48,423 nucleotides of DNA from Nitrospirota bacterium (GCA_016217675.1 JACRHC010000100.1:1-48423), one strand, 5' to 3'; positions 1-8,081 are shown, counted from the stretch's first letter. Notes: a model not told the origin generated them from the letters alone. A program made the numbers and translations.

Positions 1-671
1 AGAAGCGGCGACAGCGGCCCGCCCTGTGGAACTCGTTTGGATGTTTGGTTCAGCCTGCCGTCTACGACAACACCGGCACGAAGGTATTTCCCGATAAGCC
101 GAAGGATGACTTTGTCTCTGACTCTGTGGGAGACCCGATTCATCAGAGTGTCGTGGTCAACCGTATCAAAGAATTTCTCAAGGTCGATGTCCACGGCATA
201 GGCGTATCCTCTCTGAATATCTTTCAACACCTTTTTGACCGCCTGATGCGCAGAGCGGTTAGGTCTGAAACCAAAGCTGGATTCGGAGAAATGGGGATCA
301 AAGACAGGACTGAGAATCTGACAGATCGCTTGCTGAATCACACGATCCATGACAACGGGGATACCCAAGGGTCTGGTTCCCCCGCTGTCTTTCGGAATCT
401 CGACTCTCTTTACCGGAGAAGGTATATACCGCCCTTCCAGCAAAGAGTGTTTGATCCCTTTCCAGTTGTCATGAGCATACTCTGTAAACTCCTCGATGGT
501 GTTACCATCAATACCGGGAGCCCCTTTGTTTGCCCTGACTTGCTTCCATGCTCTGAGTATGTTGTCTCTCTTGACAACACACTCCACTGAGACCAGTTCG
601 AGGGGTCGGTCTTCCATGGCGCGCCTGTTTGCATCTCCTCCGTTCGGATTCAGCGTTGTATCAAAGCTCAT
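1..671 (-). CDS. ltrA: Group II intron reverse transcriptase/maturase, N-terminal part
   Basis: The frame is open from the ATG at 669-671 to the window edge (223 codons), so the gene is partial only because the window ends. The translation shows the LtrA-type order: REDNILRAWKQV-like RT0, NKGAPGIDG, the RT1/2 block with GRYIPSPVKRVEIPK and GTRPLGIPVVMDRVIQQ, then FGFRPNRSAHQAV and YAVDIDLEKFFDTVDH, which carries the first catalytic Asp, ending in VPQGGPLSPLL. The YADD box and maturase domain lie off the window. The protein would splice the intron RNA and reverse-transcribe it during retrohoming. It sits in intron domain IV. Confidence 0.93.
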   Translation of the reverse strand, partial: MSFDTTLNPNGGDANRRAMEDRPLELVSVECVVKRDNILRAWKQVRANKGAPGIDGNTIEEFTEYAHDNWKGIKHSLLEGRYIPSPVKRVEIPKDSGGTRPLGIPVVMDRVIQQAICQILSPVFDPHFSESSFGFRPNRSAHQAVKKVLKDIQRGYAYAVDIDLEKFFDTVDHDTLMNRVSHRVRDKVILRLIGKYLRAGVVVDGRLNQTSKRVPQGGPLSPL

Positions 672-1242
672 AGAATCGCCTCACTCATCTCTGCGTTCGG
701 GCCTTCGTCCCTTAACGGAACTACTATGCCCTCTGCTGACTTCGGCTTAAGGCCCCTACTGTTGGTGCGTGCTTACCCGCCATGTCTCCATAAAGGGCGC
801 TATAAGCTTGTTCATGAGTTGCTGTCTGTTTCGTGTCTCCCAGCTTCGGGACTCATATCCGCCGACAGCAACGGAATATGCCGGGTCTTTGTTCAACCGG
901 CTAAACCTTTTCCGGATCTCTCTCATAAACATCCTATCGCGTGACGCGCAGATCTCCCCGGATAAGAACGTGAACTTTCCGTGCACCAACGCCGCATTTA
1001 CCCTGCCCCATGAACCTGCGGGTTTCGTTGTGTTGTGCCAACTCACCCAAGAGCTAAGCCTTGTATGCGGTTTCTGTTCGTCGTCTCGCACTTTCGCCAT
1101 CGGGCTTCCTTCTGACCCCTCCTCACGGAGACGCCATTGCCTTCGGCTCGTACTTTTGATAGTATTCTTAATCATGAATACCTTTCGGTTCTCGTACAGG
1201 GGACTTGCACCCCATAAGTTCACGCCCATGCCGGGCGTACAC
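1..1242 (-). mobile_element. Group II intron, 5' portion (3' end beyond the window)
   Basis: Read on the minus strand, the 5' boundary is placed at 1242. The RNA begins GTGTACGCCCGGCATGGGCG and soon has ACTTATGGGGTGCAAGTCCCC-like sequence, the domain I start typical of bacterial group II introns. About 570 nt of structured non-coding sequence precede the reverse transcriptase start at 671, as expected for domains I-IV. The first five bases deviate from GUGYG at the last position. GATCTG (RNA sense) near 947-952 could be EBS1, pairing with the exon end CAGATT using one G-U pair. Domains V and VI lie left of position 1 and cannot be checked. Confidence 0.8.
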
Positions 1243-1314
1243 AATCTGCTCAACCAGACTCGCAATAAACGCGGTTTGGTTTTCATTCTTGCCTGTTTGC
1301 TCGCTGGTTAGCAT
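1243..1314 (-). pseudogene. 5' exon of an ORF interrupted by the group II intron
   Basis: An ATG at 1312-1314, preceded by a GGGAGA ribosome-binding-like sequence, opens 24 sense codons (MLTSEQTGKNENQ..., ending ..SLVEQI). The frame runs exactly to the inferred intron boundary, which falls between codons. The downstream exon is outside the window, so the interrupted gene cannot be named. If the intron splices, the gene may still be expressed. Confidence 0.45.
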
Positions 1315-1400
1315 GCTCGTTCTCCCAATATATATTGATAAATAATACGCAAATCAGCTTGCTTTGGCGGCAAGTCTATCCGAAAGAGGTATTATGACAA

Positions 1401-1739
1401 ATGAACAAAACAGAGCTTGAACAATTCAAACTGAGGCTGTTTAGTCTTCGAACTGAACTTCAGGGCTTCGAAGAAGCCCCGATTAAAGCGGCTAAGTTGG
1501 TGGAACCGGATCAAGACAACATGGGCCGCCTTTCCCTCATGGGTGCCATGATAGCGCAGCGAAGGTCAGAGGAAAGCTCAAGGCTTCGTCAGCGTCAACT
1601 CCAGAAAATTGACGGAGCTTTGCGTCGCATCGAATTCGGTGAATACGGCAAATGCTTTATGTGCGAGGAAGAAATTGAGGCCCAGAGGCTTTCCGTGGAC
1701 CCGACAGACACGCGCTGCATGAAATGTATTGAGGAATAG
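1401..1739 (+). CDS. DksA/TraR-family C4 zinc-finger protein
   Basis: This is a 112-residue protein with a helical, charged N-terminal half, likely a coiled coil, and a C-terminal zinc finger of four cysteines (C85, C88, C106, C109; CFMC ... CMKC). That arrangement is the signature of DksA/TraR regulators, which enter the RNA polymerase secondary channel and tune transcription with or without ppGpp. The length fits the short DksA-like subgroup; the acidic Asp pair at the coiled-coil tip of E. coli DksA is not evident. A GAGG sequence lies about 12 nt upstream. An upstream ATG at 1394 is out of frame and stops quickly. It converges on hcp with a shared terminator between them. Confidence 0.85.
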   Translation: MNKTELEQFKLRLFSLRTELQGFEEAPIKAAKLVEPDQDNMGRLSLMGAMIAQRRSEESSRLRQRQLQKIDGALRRIEFGEYGKCFMCEEEIEAQRLSVDPTDTRCMKCIEE

Positions 1740-1755
1740 TTTATCCGTTACAGAA

Positions 1756-1888
1756 GAGCCTGTTGCGCAAATACCGTTTATGCTTCGACAAGCTCAGCAT
1801 GAACGGTAAATAATTCAATGTTTTCAACACATGCTCCGTTCGCCCTGAGCATGTCGAAGGGCAAATTTCAGGTTTGTGCAACAGGCTC
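1756..1888. repeat. MITE-like element with 16-bp terminal inverted repeats
   Basis: GAGCCTGTTGCGCAAA at 1756-1771 is inverted at 1873-1888 with one mismatch. Inside are two hairpins. One, at 1773-1807, has a 12-bp stem with one mismatch around the loop TCGACAAGCTC. The other, at 1842-1862, is GCCCT/AGGGC around the loop GAGCATGTCGA, the reverse complement type. The same loop core recurs inside hsdM and the GIY-YIG gene (36779-36920, 37251-37339). There is no coding content. Confidence 0.6.
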
Positions 1889-1902
1889 AGAATATGTATT
1901 AT

Positions 1903-1940
1903 CATAAAAGAGGTCCGGAAATATCCGGACCTCTTTTATG
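1903..1940. terminator. Bidirectional terminator between the DksA-like gene and hcp
   Basis: A perfect 17-bp stem (1903-1919 with 1924-1940) encloses a 4-nt loop. The arms carry TTTT and AAAA runs, so the hairpin can work on both strands between two convergent genes. Confidence 0.85.
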
Positions 1941-1972
1941 ATTTACGTCTAACACCTGCTCAATGATCCTGC

Positions 1973-3640
1973 TTATGCTGCATTCTCCATATCAGGGCAG
2001 CAGCCTTCGCCCAGGATCTCCCTGAGGTCTTCTTCAGGCGTTGCAGCTATAGGTCTGATGCCGAAGTTCTGGACCAAAAAATTCAGGACATTCGGTGTGA
2101 TAAATGCCGGAAGCGATGGGCCAAGGCGGATGTCCTTGATGCCGAGATGAAGCAGGGTCAGCAAAATTGAGACAGCCTTCTGCTCATACCATGAAAGGAT
2201 GAACGACAGCGGCAGTTCGTTCACGCTGACATTGAAGGCCTTTGAAAGTGCAAGGGCGATCTGCACAGCTGAATACGCGTCATTGCACTGGCCGATATCA
2301 AGCAGACGCGGGATGCCCTTGATCGTGCCGAGGTCCTGATCAAAGAACCTGAACTTGCCGCAGGCCAGGGTCAGGATGACTGTATCCTTCGGCGCCCGCT
2401 CCACGAACTTGGTGTAATAGTTTCTGCCAGCCTTTGCGCCGTCGCAACCGCCGACAAGAAAGAAGTGGCGGATGTCTTTGCTCTTGACCGCTTCTATCAC
2501 CTGATCTGCAACACCCAAGACCGCATTTCTTGCAAAACCTGTCGTAACCTCCTTGCCCGCAACATTCTCAGGGAAGCCGGGGAGACTGAGGGCCTTTTCT
2601 ATGGCAGGGGTAAAGTCCTGTCCCTGGATATGCGTTACGCCGGGCCAGCCGACAAGTCCGCTCGTGAAGATATTGTCCTGATACGTTTCGAGTGGCTTCT
2701 GAATGCAGTTCGTGGTCATCACGATAGCGCCCGGGAACTGCGCAAATTCCTTCTGCTGGTTCTGCCATGCCGTGCCATAGTGACCTGCAAAGTGCGCATA
2801 TTTTTTTAATGCCGGGTACCCGTGGGCAGGAAGCATTTCGCCATGGGTATAGATCGATATGCCCTTGCCCTCGGTCTGCTTCAGTATCTCCTCGATATCT
2901 TTGAGGTCATGGCCAGAGACAAGGATCGCCTTTCCCTTCTTTGCGCCAAGGGAGACCTTTGTCGGGACAGGGTGGCCATAAGACCCGGTATTTGCCGCAT
3001 CAAGAAGTTCCATTACCTTAAGATTCACTTCGCCGCATTTCATGGCAAGTCCGATCCAGTCGTTCAGACCAAGATCCTTCCTTGTCATCGCAGCAAGCGC
3101 TTCATGCATGAAGGCAAAGACAGCATCATCTTCCTTGCCGAGGATCAGGGCGTGGTCAGCATACGCAGCAACGCCTTTCAGTCCGTAAAGCACAATATCC
3201 TGCATCGACTGGATATCAGGATCGATCGCCTTGTCAGGCACATGCTCCTTCACTTTTTTTCCCTGCTTCTCCAGTTCGCTGAGCGACTCTGCAGGCACAA
3301 AAGAAGCACTCTTGTCAGCGAACTCTGTATTGCCGCCTGCAGCCGCTATCTTCTGTTTCAGTCCTTCCCTGAGCTCGACAGATCTGCGGATAAGAGTGAC
3401 AAACCGTTCAGGATCGAAATCCACATTGGTCAGTGTCGAGAAAAGGGCCTTAGTAGTAAACACATTAACGTCACGGTCATTAATATTGATCTTTCTTCCT
3501 TCTTCTGCGACAAGTGAGAGCCCTTTCAATGAATACACGAGCAGGTCCTGCAGAGCTGAGACCTCCTCATTTTTTCCACATACTCCCATCTTGATGCATG
3601 CCTTACCCTGCGCAGCCTGTTCACACTGATAACAAAACAT
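1973..3640 (-). CDS. hcp: Hydroxylamine reductase / hybrid-cluster protein, class I
   Basis: This 555-residue cytoplasmic iron-sulfur protein is full length for Hcp. The N-terminal cysteines C3, C6, C15 and C21 form CX2CX8CX5C, the cubane [4Fe-4S] spacing of class I Hcp from anaerobes, unlike the wider spacing of the enterobacterial type. Downstream are ligand segments expected for the hybrid cluster (TTNCIQKP, GGCDGAKAGR, LACGKF, GQCNDAYS). The enzyme acts in nitrosative stress, reducing NO or hydroxylamine; its physiological substrate is debated in the family. The start has GGAGG six bases upstream. A CRP/FNR-type palindrome lies about 90 bp upstream. No hcr reductase gene is adjacent, as is usual for class I. 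Confidence 0.95.
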   Translation of the reverse strand: MFCYQCEQAAQGKACIKMGVCGKNEEVSALQDLLVYSLKGLSLVAEEGRKININDRDVNVFTTKALFSTLTNVDFDPERFVTLIRRSVELREGLKQKIAAAGGNTEFADKSASFVPAESLSELEKQGKKVKEHVPDKAIDPDIQSMQDIVLYGLKGVAAYADHALILGKEDDAVFAFMHEALAAMTRKDLGLNDWIGLAMKCGEVNLKVMELLDAANTGSYGHPVPTKVSLGAKKGKAILVSGHDLKDIEEILKQTEGKGISIYTHGEMLPAHGYPALKKYAHFAGHYGTAWQNQQKEFAQFPGAIVMTTNCIQKPLETYQDNIFTSGLVGWPGVTHIQGQDFTPAIEKALSLPGFPENVAGKEVTTGFARNAVLGVADQVIEAVKSKDIRHFFLVGGCDGAKAGRNYYTKFVERAPKDTVILTLACGKFRFFDQDLGTIKGIPRLLDIGQCNDAYSAVQIALALSKAFNVSVNELPLSFILSWYEQKAVSILLTLLHLGIKDIRLGPSLPAFITPNVLNFLVQNFGIRPIAATPEEDLREILGEGCCPDMENAA

Positions 3641-3700
3641 AAAAAACCTCCGGTATGAATGATTTGGATTTTGATAATCGTCATTTCATGACTTGAGGTT

Positions 3701-3743
3701 AGTCTAAACTTTAAATTTGATATGCGGTATGACATGGGTCATA
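3701..3743 (-). promoter_or_regulatory. CRP/FNR-family (HcpR/DNR-like) operator and hcp promoter
   Basis: The palindrome TATGAC-N4-GTCATA lies at 3728-3743, matching the half-site spacing of CRP/FNR regulators and resembling the TTGAC-N4-GTCAA sites of NO-responsive members. A TAGACT hexamer at 3701-3706 on the minus strand could be the -10. A start about 7 bp further on would put the palindrome centre near -41.5, the class II activation position. Inferred from sequence only. Confidence 0.5.
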
Positions 3744-3793
3744 TTGGGACGATTTTTTTGCAGGGAGATATAGCGGACCTAAAATATCTGAAA

Positions 3794-3841
3794 GGGTGCT
3801 GAACAGGCAAAGACATACTCTGTCATGCCCCTTCAACACCC
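3794..3841 (-). terminator. Possible terminator of the periplasmic-protein gene
   Basis: GGGTGCTGAA (3794-3803) pairs with TTCAACACCC (3832-3841) with one mismatch around a 28-nt loop. On the minus strand the second arm is followed by a T-rich stretch. The rest of the stretch between 3744 and 3892 shows nothing else clear. Confidence 0.35.
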
Positions 3842-3892
3842 TCTGTGCTTAATACATCAAATCAGCTGCCGCTACAAGACTGCCTGACTGGA

Positions 3893-5143
3893 TCAGAAAC
3901 CGAGGATTCCCCTCATAAGTCCGCCCTTTCCTCTGCGCGGCCTCTCTTCGCTCCTCTCTGTATCAGCAGGCTGTTCGTCCTGTTCCTGCTCCTGTCTGCC
4001 TCTGGTCCTTCGTTCCTGTCTGCTGTCCTCCTGCCCAAGCGGCAGCATTCCCGTTGATTTATTCCGCAATTTCATGGCCCAGATATAATCGTGAGGGACC
4101 TTTGGATCTTTCGGCTTCGGCGGCCATGCAATGTTTAGTTCATCACCATACGCGATAAACTGCACTGCAGCGCCCTTCGACTCTTTGAATATGCCCTGGG
4201 GTATGGAACAACTCGTCACTTCGGGCCCCATCACAACTTTTTCCTTGATAAACCTGTTCACGTCAGCAGGTGAAAGATAGTTCATCAGCCCATATCCAGG
4301 CTCCTGAGGTTCGCTTGATGACCAGATGATCATCTCCCCGGTCTTTTCATTATGGCCCATCGCCATGGCAAAGTAACCAAGGGCTGTGGGTATCTTCTTC
4401 CACTGAAACTTAATGCTGTCTGCAAGTCCGCCCTTTACTGATGAAAATTCAACGGGTGCCATAAAATCATGATTTTCATCGACAGCGAATTTTATATCAG
4501 GACTGTAATTGCCATGGATAAAATGATTGCCCTGCAGAGAGCTTCCTTTCGGAATTTCCTTCTGATTATTCCTGTTCGGCCATTCAGAGTATGCCCAGCC
4601 TGTTCTCTGCGAAGGTGGATTCTGGGCAGACCCTCGCTTGCCTGACATTGCCTTGCCAAAATCGATCATGCTCATCTTCTCCGTATCCAGCACCTTTGGC
4701 TGGCCCTGTCTCACGGTCTCGCTGCATCCCCAGTACATAAGCATGCGCATCTTCGGCTTTTCGTATTTCGCCTCCTCGCCCTCTTCCTCTTTCACCGGTT
4801 TTGTCCTCTCCGGAATGAGCAGCGGCAGCGTACTGCCCATCTTCTGGCCCGGAGGGATGTCATGGGTCGCCTCAGGAACAGCAGGAACAGGCCTCGGCGA
4901 GTTGAGCTGAAGCATAAGGCCTCTCTTTGGGCCCATACCAGCCATCCTGCCCATCATCATGCCTTCCAGTCCTGACATCTCCTCAGATGACATGCCGGGT
5001 ATGCTCATGTTCTGCGTTGATACGTTCATCCAGTATTGGGTAATAGGGGGCTTCTTTTCTTCTGCTAAGGCAAGAGAAGAGATGCCAGACAAAAGAGCTG
5101 CAATCAGGATGCAGCCTGTTTTTTTCAGAAACCGTATTTTCAT
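3893..5143 (-). CDS. Secreted protein of unknown function
   Basis: The 416-residue product has a clear Sec signal peptide (positive KIRFLKK, hydrophobic core, ...SLALA cut near residue 27). The mature part starts with a Met-rich stretch (GMSSEEMSGLEGMMMGRMAGMG). It has a conserved-looking core with YWGCSETVRQGQP and WAYSEWPN, then NHFIHGNYSPD, and ends in a very hydrophilic Arg/Gln/Glu-rich tail with RQEQEQDEQPADTERSEERPR-like sequence, probably disordered. Only two cysteines are obvious. I do not recognise the family. It lies downstream of dedA on the same strand with about 43 bp between them, so co-transcription is possible. A periplasmic location is inferred from the signal peptide. Confidence 0.7.
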   Translation of the reverse strand: MKIRFLKKTGCILIAALLSGISSLALAEEKKPPITQYWMNVSTQNMSIPGMSSEEMSGLEGMMMGRMAGMGPKRGLMLQLNSPRPVPAVPEATHDIPPGQKMGSTLPLLIPERTKPVKEEEGEEAKYEKPKMRMLMYWGCSETVRQGQPKVLDTEKMSMIDFGKAMSGKRGSAQNPPSQRTGWAYSEWPNRNNQKEIPKGSSLQGNHFIHGNYSPDIKFAVDENHDFMAPVEFSSVKGGLADSIKFQWKKIPTALGYFAMAMGHNEKTGEMIIWSSSEPQEPGYGLMNYLSPADVNRFIKEKVVMGPEVTSCSIPQGIFKESKGAAVQFIAYGDELNIAWPPKPKDPKVPHDYIWAMKLRNKSTGMLPLGQEDSRQERRTRGRQEQEQDEQPADTERSEERPRRGKGGLMRGILGF

Positions 5144-5186
5144 ATATCCTCCGGCGAATTATATTCCAAAGATAGTATCATGTTTT

Positions 5187-5828
5187 TCAGGCCTTGCGAA
5201 AGCGATGACGCAAATACTCAATGACTCCGGGCAGGACCGACAGAACAATGATCGCCATGATCACGAGTGTAAAGTTTTTCTTCACAACAGGAATATTGCC
5301 GAAGAAAAATCCGCCAAAGACAAAAGACGCTATCCAGACAATGCCGCCAACCACGTTGTAGCTGATAAAATGCAGATAGGTCATCTTGCCGATACCTGCA
5401 ACGAAGGGCGCAAAGGTGCGGATAATCGGCATGAAACGCGCAATGATGATCGTCTTGCCTCCGTGCTTTTCATAAAACCGGTGTGTCCGGTCAAGATACT
5501 CACGGTTCAGAAACCGCACCTTCTCCTTATGGAAGATCTTCGGCCCCATATAACTGCCGATCCAGTAATTAAGGGTGTCTCCTGCAACAGCCGCTATTGT
5601 CAGAAGAACAAAAAGCCAGAGCACATCAAGCGCTCCGATCGCGGCAAAGGCACCGGCAGCAAAGAGCAGCGAGTCGCCGGGCAGGATCGGCGTTATCACA
5701 AGCCCTGTCTCACAGAAAATGATCAGGAAAAGGATGAGATAGGTCCATAACCCATAGGCCTGGATCACGCCGCCAAGATGCTTGTCCAGATGCATAAAAA
5801 TATCAAAGAATGTTTTAATCAGTTCCAT
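5187..5828 (-). CDS. DedA-family membrane protein (VTT domain)
   Basis: This 213-residue polytopic inner-membrane protein has the DedA landmarks: [20 protein letters not shown] with the membrane Glu and Pro-Gly-Asp, then [13 protein letters not shown], and [28 protein letters not shown] with the conserved Arg and Gly residues. DedA proteins are linked to undecaprenyl-phosphate or phospholipid flipping and to proton-motive-force homeostasis; the substrate of this one cannot be told. AAGGA lies seven bases upstream of the start. The gene stands between corA, transcribed the same way, and the secreted unknown protein. Confidence 0.92.
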   Translation of the reverse strand: MELIKTFFDIFMHLDKHLGGVIQAYGLWTYLILFLIIFCETGLVITPILPGDSLLFAAGAFAAIGALDVLWLFVLLTIAAVAGDTLNYWIGSYMGPKIFHKEKVRFLNREYLDRTHRFYEKHGGKTIIIARFMPIIRTFAPFVAGIGKMTYLHFISYNVVGGIVWIASFVFGGFFFGNIPVVKKNFTLVIMAIIVLSVLPGVIEYLRHRFRKA

Positions 5829-5889
5829 GTGTATTCCTTCGTCGCTTAATTTATTGATGATAAAACTCTAATTAGCTATGGGGAGTTAC

Positions 5890-5971
5890 CCCCTCCTTAC
5901 CAAGGAGGGGTATGGGGAGGTTTTGATCAATTTTCCAATACCTCTCCCACCCTCCCCTTGGAAAGGGGAGG
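5890..5971. repeat. Paired C/G-strand hairpin repeat
   Basis: There are two perfect 9-bp hairpins: CCCCTCCTT/AAGGAGGGG (5890-5898 and 5902-5910) and CCTCCCCTT/AAGGGGAGG (5951-5959 and 5963-5971), each with a 3-nt loop. A related two-hairpin element occurs at 26800-26847. The rest of 5829-6047 shows no coding signal. Confidence 0.65.
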
Positions 5972-6047
5972 AGGAACGACCCACAACCGAAGACTGCCGA
6001 CAGTAACCGTATTATTTAATACTATTTCCTCAGCCTTAGCCCTTTTC

Positions 6048-7127
6048 CTACAGCCATTTTTTTCTTCTGAAGAAGACCAGCATCCAGACGGCAATGACAA
6101 TCATGACTCCCCAGATCATATAGTACCCATAAGGCCATTCAAGCTCCGGCATATGCCTGAAATTCATGCCGTATACCCCTGCGATAAAAGTGAGCGGCAT
6201 AAAGATGGTAGCAATAATCGTGAGGACCTTCATCACCGCATTCAGCCTGTTGGACACGCTTGAAAGATAGATATCAAGCATGCCGGAGACCATATCGCGG
6301 TACGACTCGACCGTGTCGATCACCTGTATGGTGTGGTCATAGACATCCCGCAGGTAAAGACGCGTCGATTCCTGCACGATATCAGAGTCTGTCCTGCTGA
6401 AAATGCTTATCAATTCCCGGAGCGGCCAGACCGCCTTCCTGAGATAGATCATCTCTCGCTTCAGATAATGAATATCATGCAGTGTCGAAGTCGTCGGATT
6501 CGAAACAAGCCTGTCTTCAAGCAGCTCGATCTTTTCACCCAGTCTCTCGAGTATCGCAAAATAGCCGTCTACTATGGCATCAATAAGCGAGTACGCAAGA
6601 TAATCAGCACCAAGCCTGCGCGCCCGCCCCTTCTCATTCCTGAGCCGCTCGCGCAGAAAGCCGAAGACATCGCCCTCAAGACCTTCCTGGAATGAAATGA
6701 CATAATTATGGCCAACGATAAGACTGACCTGTTCGGTCGAAACAGCGTTTGACGCTTCATCGAAATAGAGCATCTTCAGGACGATGTAAATATAATCAGA
6801 GTAGCTCTCGATCTTTGGCCGCTGCTCGCTGTTCTGAATGTCTTCAAGCACAAGCGGGTGCAGGTTATAGCAGGCGCCCATCTTCTCGATGATCGTGGCG
6901 TCGTGAATACCGTCGATATTGATCCAGGTAACAGTCGGCTTGTCCCTAAAGGAAAAACAGGCCTCTATAGAGTCAAAATGTTCTTCAGTAAATTGCGTTT
7001 CATCATAATCGATAACCGTTATCTTTGCCTTCTCCGCACGCTGCCTTCCGATATGCACCAACGTACCCGGAGGCAGCCCTGCCTTCTGAGAGCGCTTACT
7101 TTGAGATATTTTTGTATGATGTTGCAT
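6048..7127 (-). CDS. corA: CorA-family magnesium/cobalt transporter
   Basis: At 359 residues this is typical CorA length. A long cytoplasmic alpha/beta and helical funnel domain (about 1-290) is followed by two C-terminal transmembrane helices. The diagnostic YGMNF (GMN) motif lies at the end of the first helix, before the periplasmic loop HMPELEWPYG. The cytoplasmic C terminus is basic (FFRRKKWL). The protein forms a pentameric channel for Mg2+ and other divalent ions. The start codon has only a weak ribosome-binding sequence. Upstream DNA (7128-7290) is occupied by the remnant of a duplicated gene, so the native promoter may have been replaced. Confidence 0.93.
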   Translation of the reverse strand: MQHHTKISQSKRSQKAGLPPGTLVHIGRQRAEKAKITVIDYDETQFTEEHFDSIEACFSFRDKPTVTWINIDGIHDATIIEKMGACYNLHPLVLEDIQNSEQRPKIESYSDYIYIVLKMLYFDEASNAVSTEQVSLIVGHNYVISFQEGLEGDVFGFLRERLRNEKGRARRLGADYLAYSLIDAIVDGYFAILERLGEKIELLEDRLVSNPTTSTLHDIHYLKREMIYLRKAVWPLRELISIFSRTDSDIVQESTRLYLRDVYDHTIQVIDTVESYRDMVSGMLDIYLSSVSNRLNAVMKVLTIIATIFMPLTFIAGVYGMNFRHMPELEWPYGYYMIWGVMIVIAVWMLVFFRRKKWL

Positions 7128-7133
7128 CGGAAT

Positions 7134-7241
7134 TCAGGAATAAAACCCGTTGGTATCATATTGATATGTCGTGGACGAACCGTCTGACCGGCTTACCCCC
7201 GTCAGCACCAGAACAGACAGGATATTTTTATAATTCAGCAT
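7134..7241 (-). pseudogene. Truncated copy of the 5' end of the giant Ig-like repeat gene
   Basis: This 35-codon frame (MLNYKNILSVLVL... VSRSDGSSTTYQYDTNG..) matches residues 1-13 and about 41-57 of the protein encoded at 8338-14427 (MLRYKNILSILVV... VVSRSDGSSTTYQYDANG). The segment between, containing most of the signal peptide, is deleted. Homology continues upstream through CTCGTTTTTGACAAGCAA at 7249-7266, which is also present at 14437-14454. It is a decayed duplicate. Confidence 0.8.
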
Positions 7242-7321
7242 AAGCCCCTCGTTTTTGACAAGCAAATATGTATATGGTAAATTTCAGGAAGATATATCTG
7301 CTTCAGAAAGGGAAGGAAACC

Positions 7322-7399
7322 ATGTCTAAAGTCATAGAAGCTGTTTATGAAATCGGTCAAGGCGATTTCCGCGTTAACAACTCCTTTGGGGCCAAATGA
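7322..7399 (+). pseudogene. 5' remnant of an AF2212/DUF104-type antitoxin
   Basis: A 25-codon frame starts MSKVIEAVYEIG, the usual beginning of AF2212-like (DUF104) antitoxins; compare MQQTVEAIYEEGVLKP at 21280. It then loses similarity and stops. GGAAGGAAACC lies just upstream as a possible ribosome-binding site. It ends 10 bp before the next antitoxin start, so it may be a fusion scar of two antitoxin genes. Confidence 0.5.
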
Positions 7400-7409
7400 G
7401 GTGAAATTA

Positions 7410-7625
7410 ATGAAACAGGCTTTAGCATATAACGCCCTTGACATGCTCCAGAAGATAGAATCCATTGAAAAAGAAATCGTTGAGCTGAAACTATCAGTTC
7501 TCAAAGATATCACCCCCGCCGGCAAGAAAATAGTCAAACTCAAAGGAATTCTTAAGGGCATTGACATATCGGATGACGATATATCTGCTGCCAAAAAGTC
7601 CCTTTACAGCAAGGCCGGAATTTAG
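7410..7625 (+). CDS. Small VapB-like antitoxin of a PIN toxin pair
   Basis: The start at 7410 is chosen because GAGGTG lies seven bases upstream; a GTG at 7401 is possible. The 71-residue protein is charged and mostly helical, with a Leu-rich segment (NALDMLQKIESIEKEIVELKLSVL) and a C-terminal KGILKGIDISDDDISAAKKSLY segment like the toxin-binding tail of short VapB antitoxins. It ends seven bases before the PIN-domain gene, the usual antitoxin-first order. It should neutralise the toxin and autoregulate the pair. The family is assigned mainly from context. Confidence 0.65.
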   Translation: MKQALAYNALDMLQKIESIEKEIVELKLSVLKDITPAGKKIVKLKGILKGIDISDDDISAAKKSLYSKAGI

Positions 7626-7632
7626 CCTGTTT

Positions 7633-8022
7633 ATGAATTTTGTTACTGACACACATGCCCTTATATGGTGGTTCACCGATAACCCAAAACTCAGCCAAAA
7701 AGCCGCTGATATTTTCAGTAAATGCGAAGAGGGCGAAATAATTATTTTTGTCCCTTCCATCGTCATAGCAGAAGCCTTGAGCATCTTTGACAAAAAAAGA
7801 GTCTCATTCGACTTCAAGAGGCTTTTCAGAAAAATCATGGACAGCGATAATTTCAAGCTCATAGCCCTTGATTACTCCATCCTCCAAAAAATGGTTTCTC
7901 TGAAAGAGATACCCGAACTGCATGACAAGATAATCGTTTCAACAGCAAAATATCTGAACCTCCCTGTAATCACAAAAGATGAAATGCTTCAAAATATTTC
8001 TCATATAAGAACTGTCTGGTAA
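7633..8022 (+). CDS. vapC: PIN-domain toxin (VapC family)
   Basis: The 129-residue product starts at the ATG seven bases after the antitoxin stop; an in-frame upstream extension to 7561 overlaps the antitoxin and is not used. PIN acidic residues are visible: D6 in FVTDTHALIWW, E47 in SIVIAEALS, D98 in LHDKIIVSTA and D116 in VITKDE. The enzyme is a metal-dependent ribonuclease that typically cleaves tRNA or rRNA. A nearly identical copy of its last 27 codons lies at 14691-14775, on the other side of the giant gene. Confidence 0.85.
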   Translation: MNFVTDTHALIWWFTDNPKLSQKAADIFSKCEEGEIIIFVPSIVIAEALSIFDKKRVSFDFKRLFRKIMDSDNFKLIALDYSILQKMVSLKEIPELHDKIIVSTAKYLNLPVITKDEMLQNISHIRTVW

Positions 8023-8081
8023 ACTCTTCAGCATATTAGCTTTCCTGCCTCACAGACGCTCATTCAAAGCCGCTGTCTTGC

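Noticed and set aside
756..1311. Open frames of about 176-180 codons on both strands before the reverse transcriptase
   Set aside because: They lie inside group II intron RNA domains and cross the 5' splice boundary; they have no coding signature.
2465..3629. Plus-strand open frames of 114-231 codons opposite hcp
   Set aside because: hcp on the minus strand is complete with all motifs; these are shadows.
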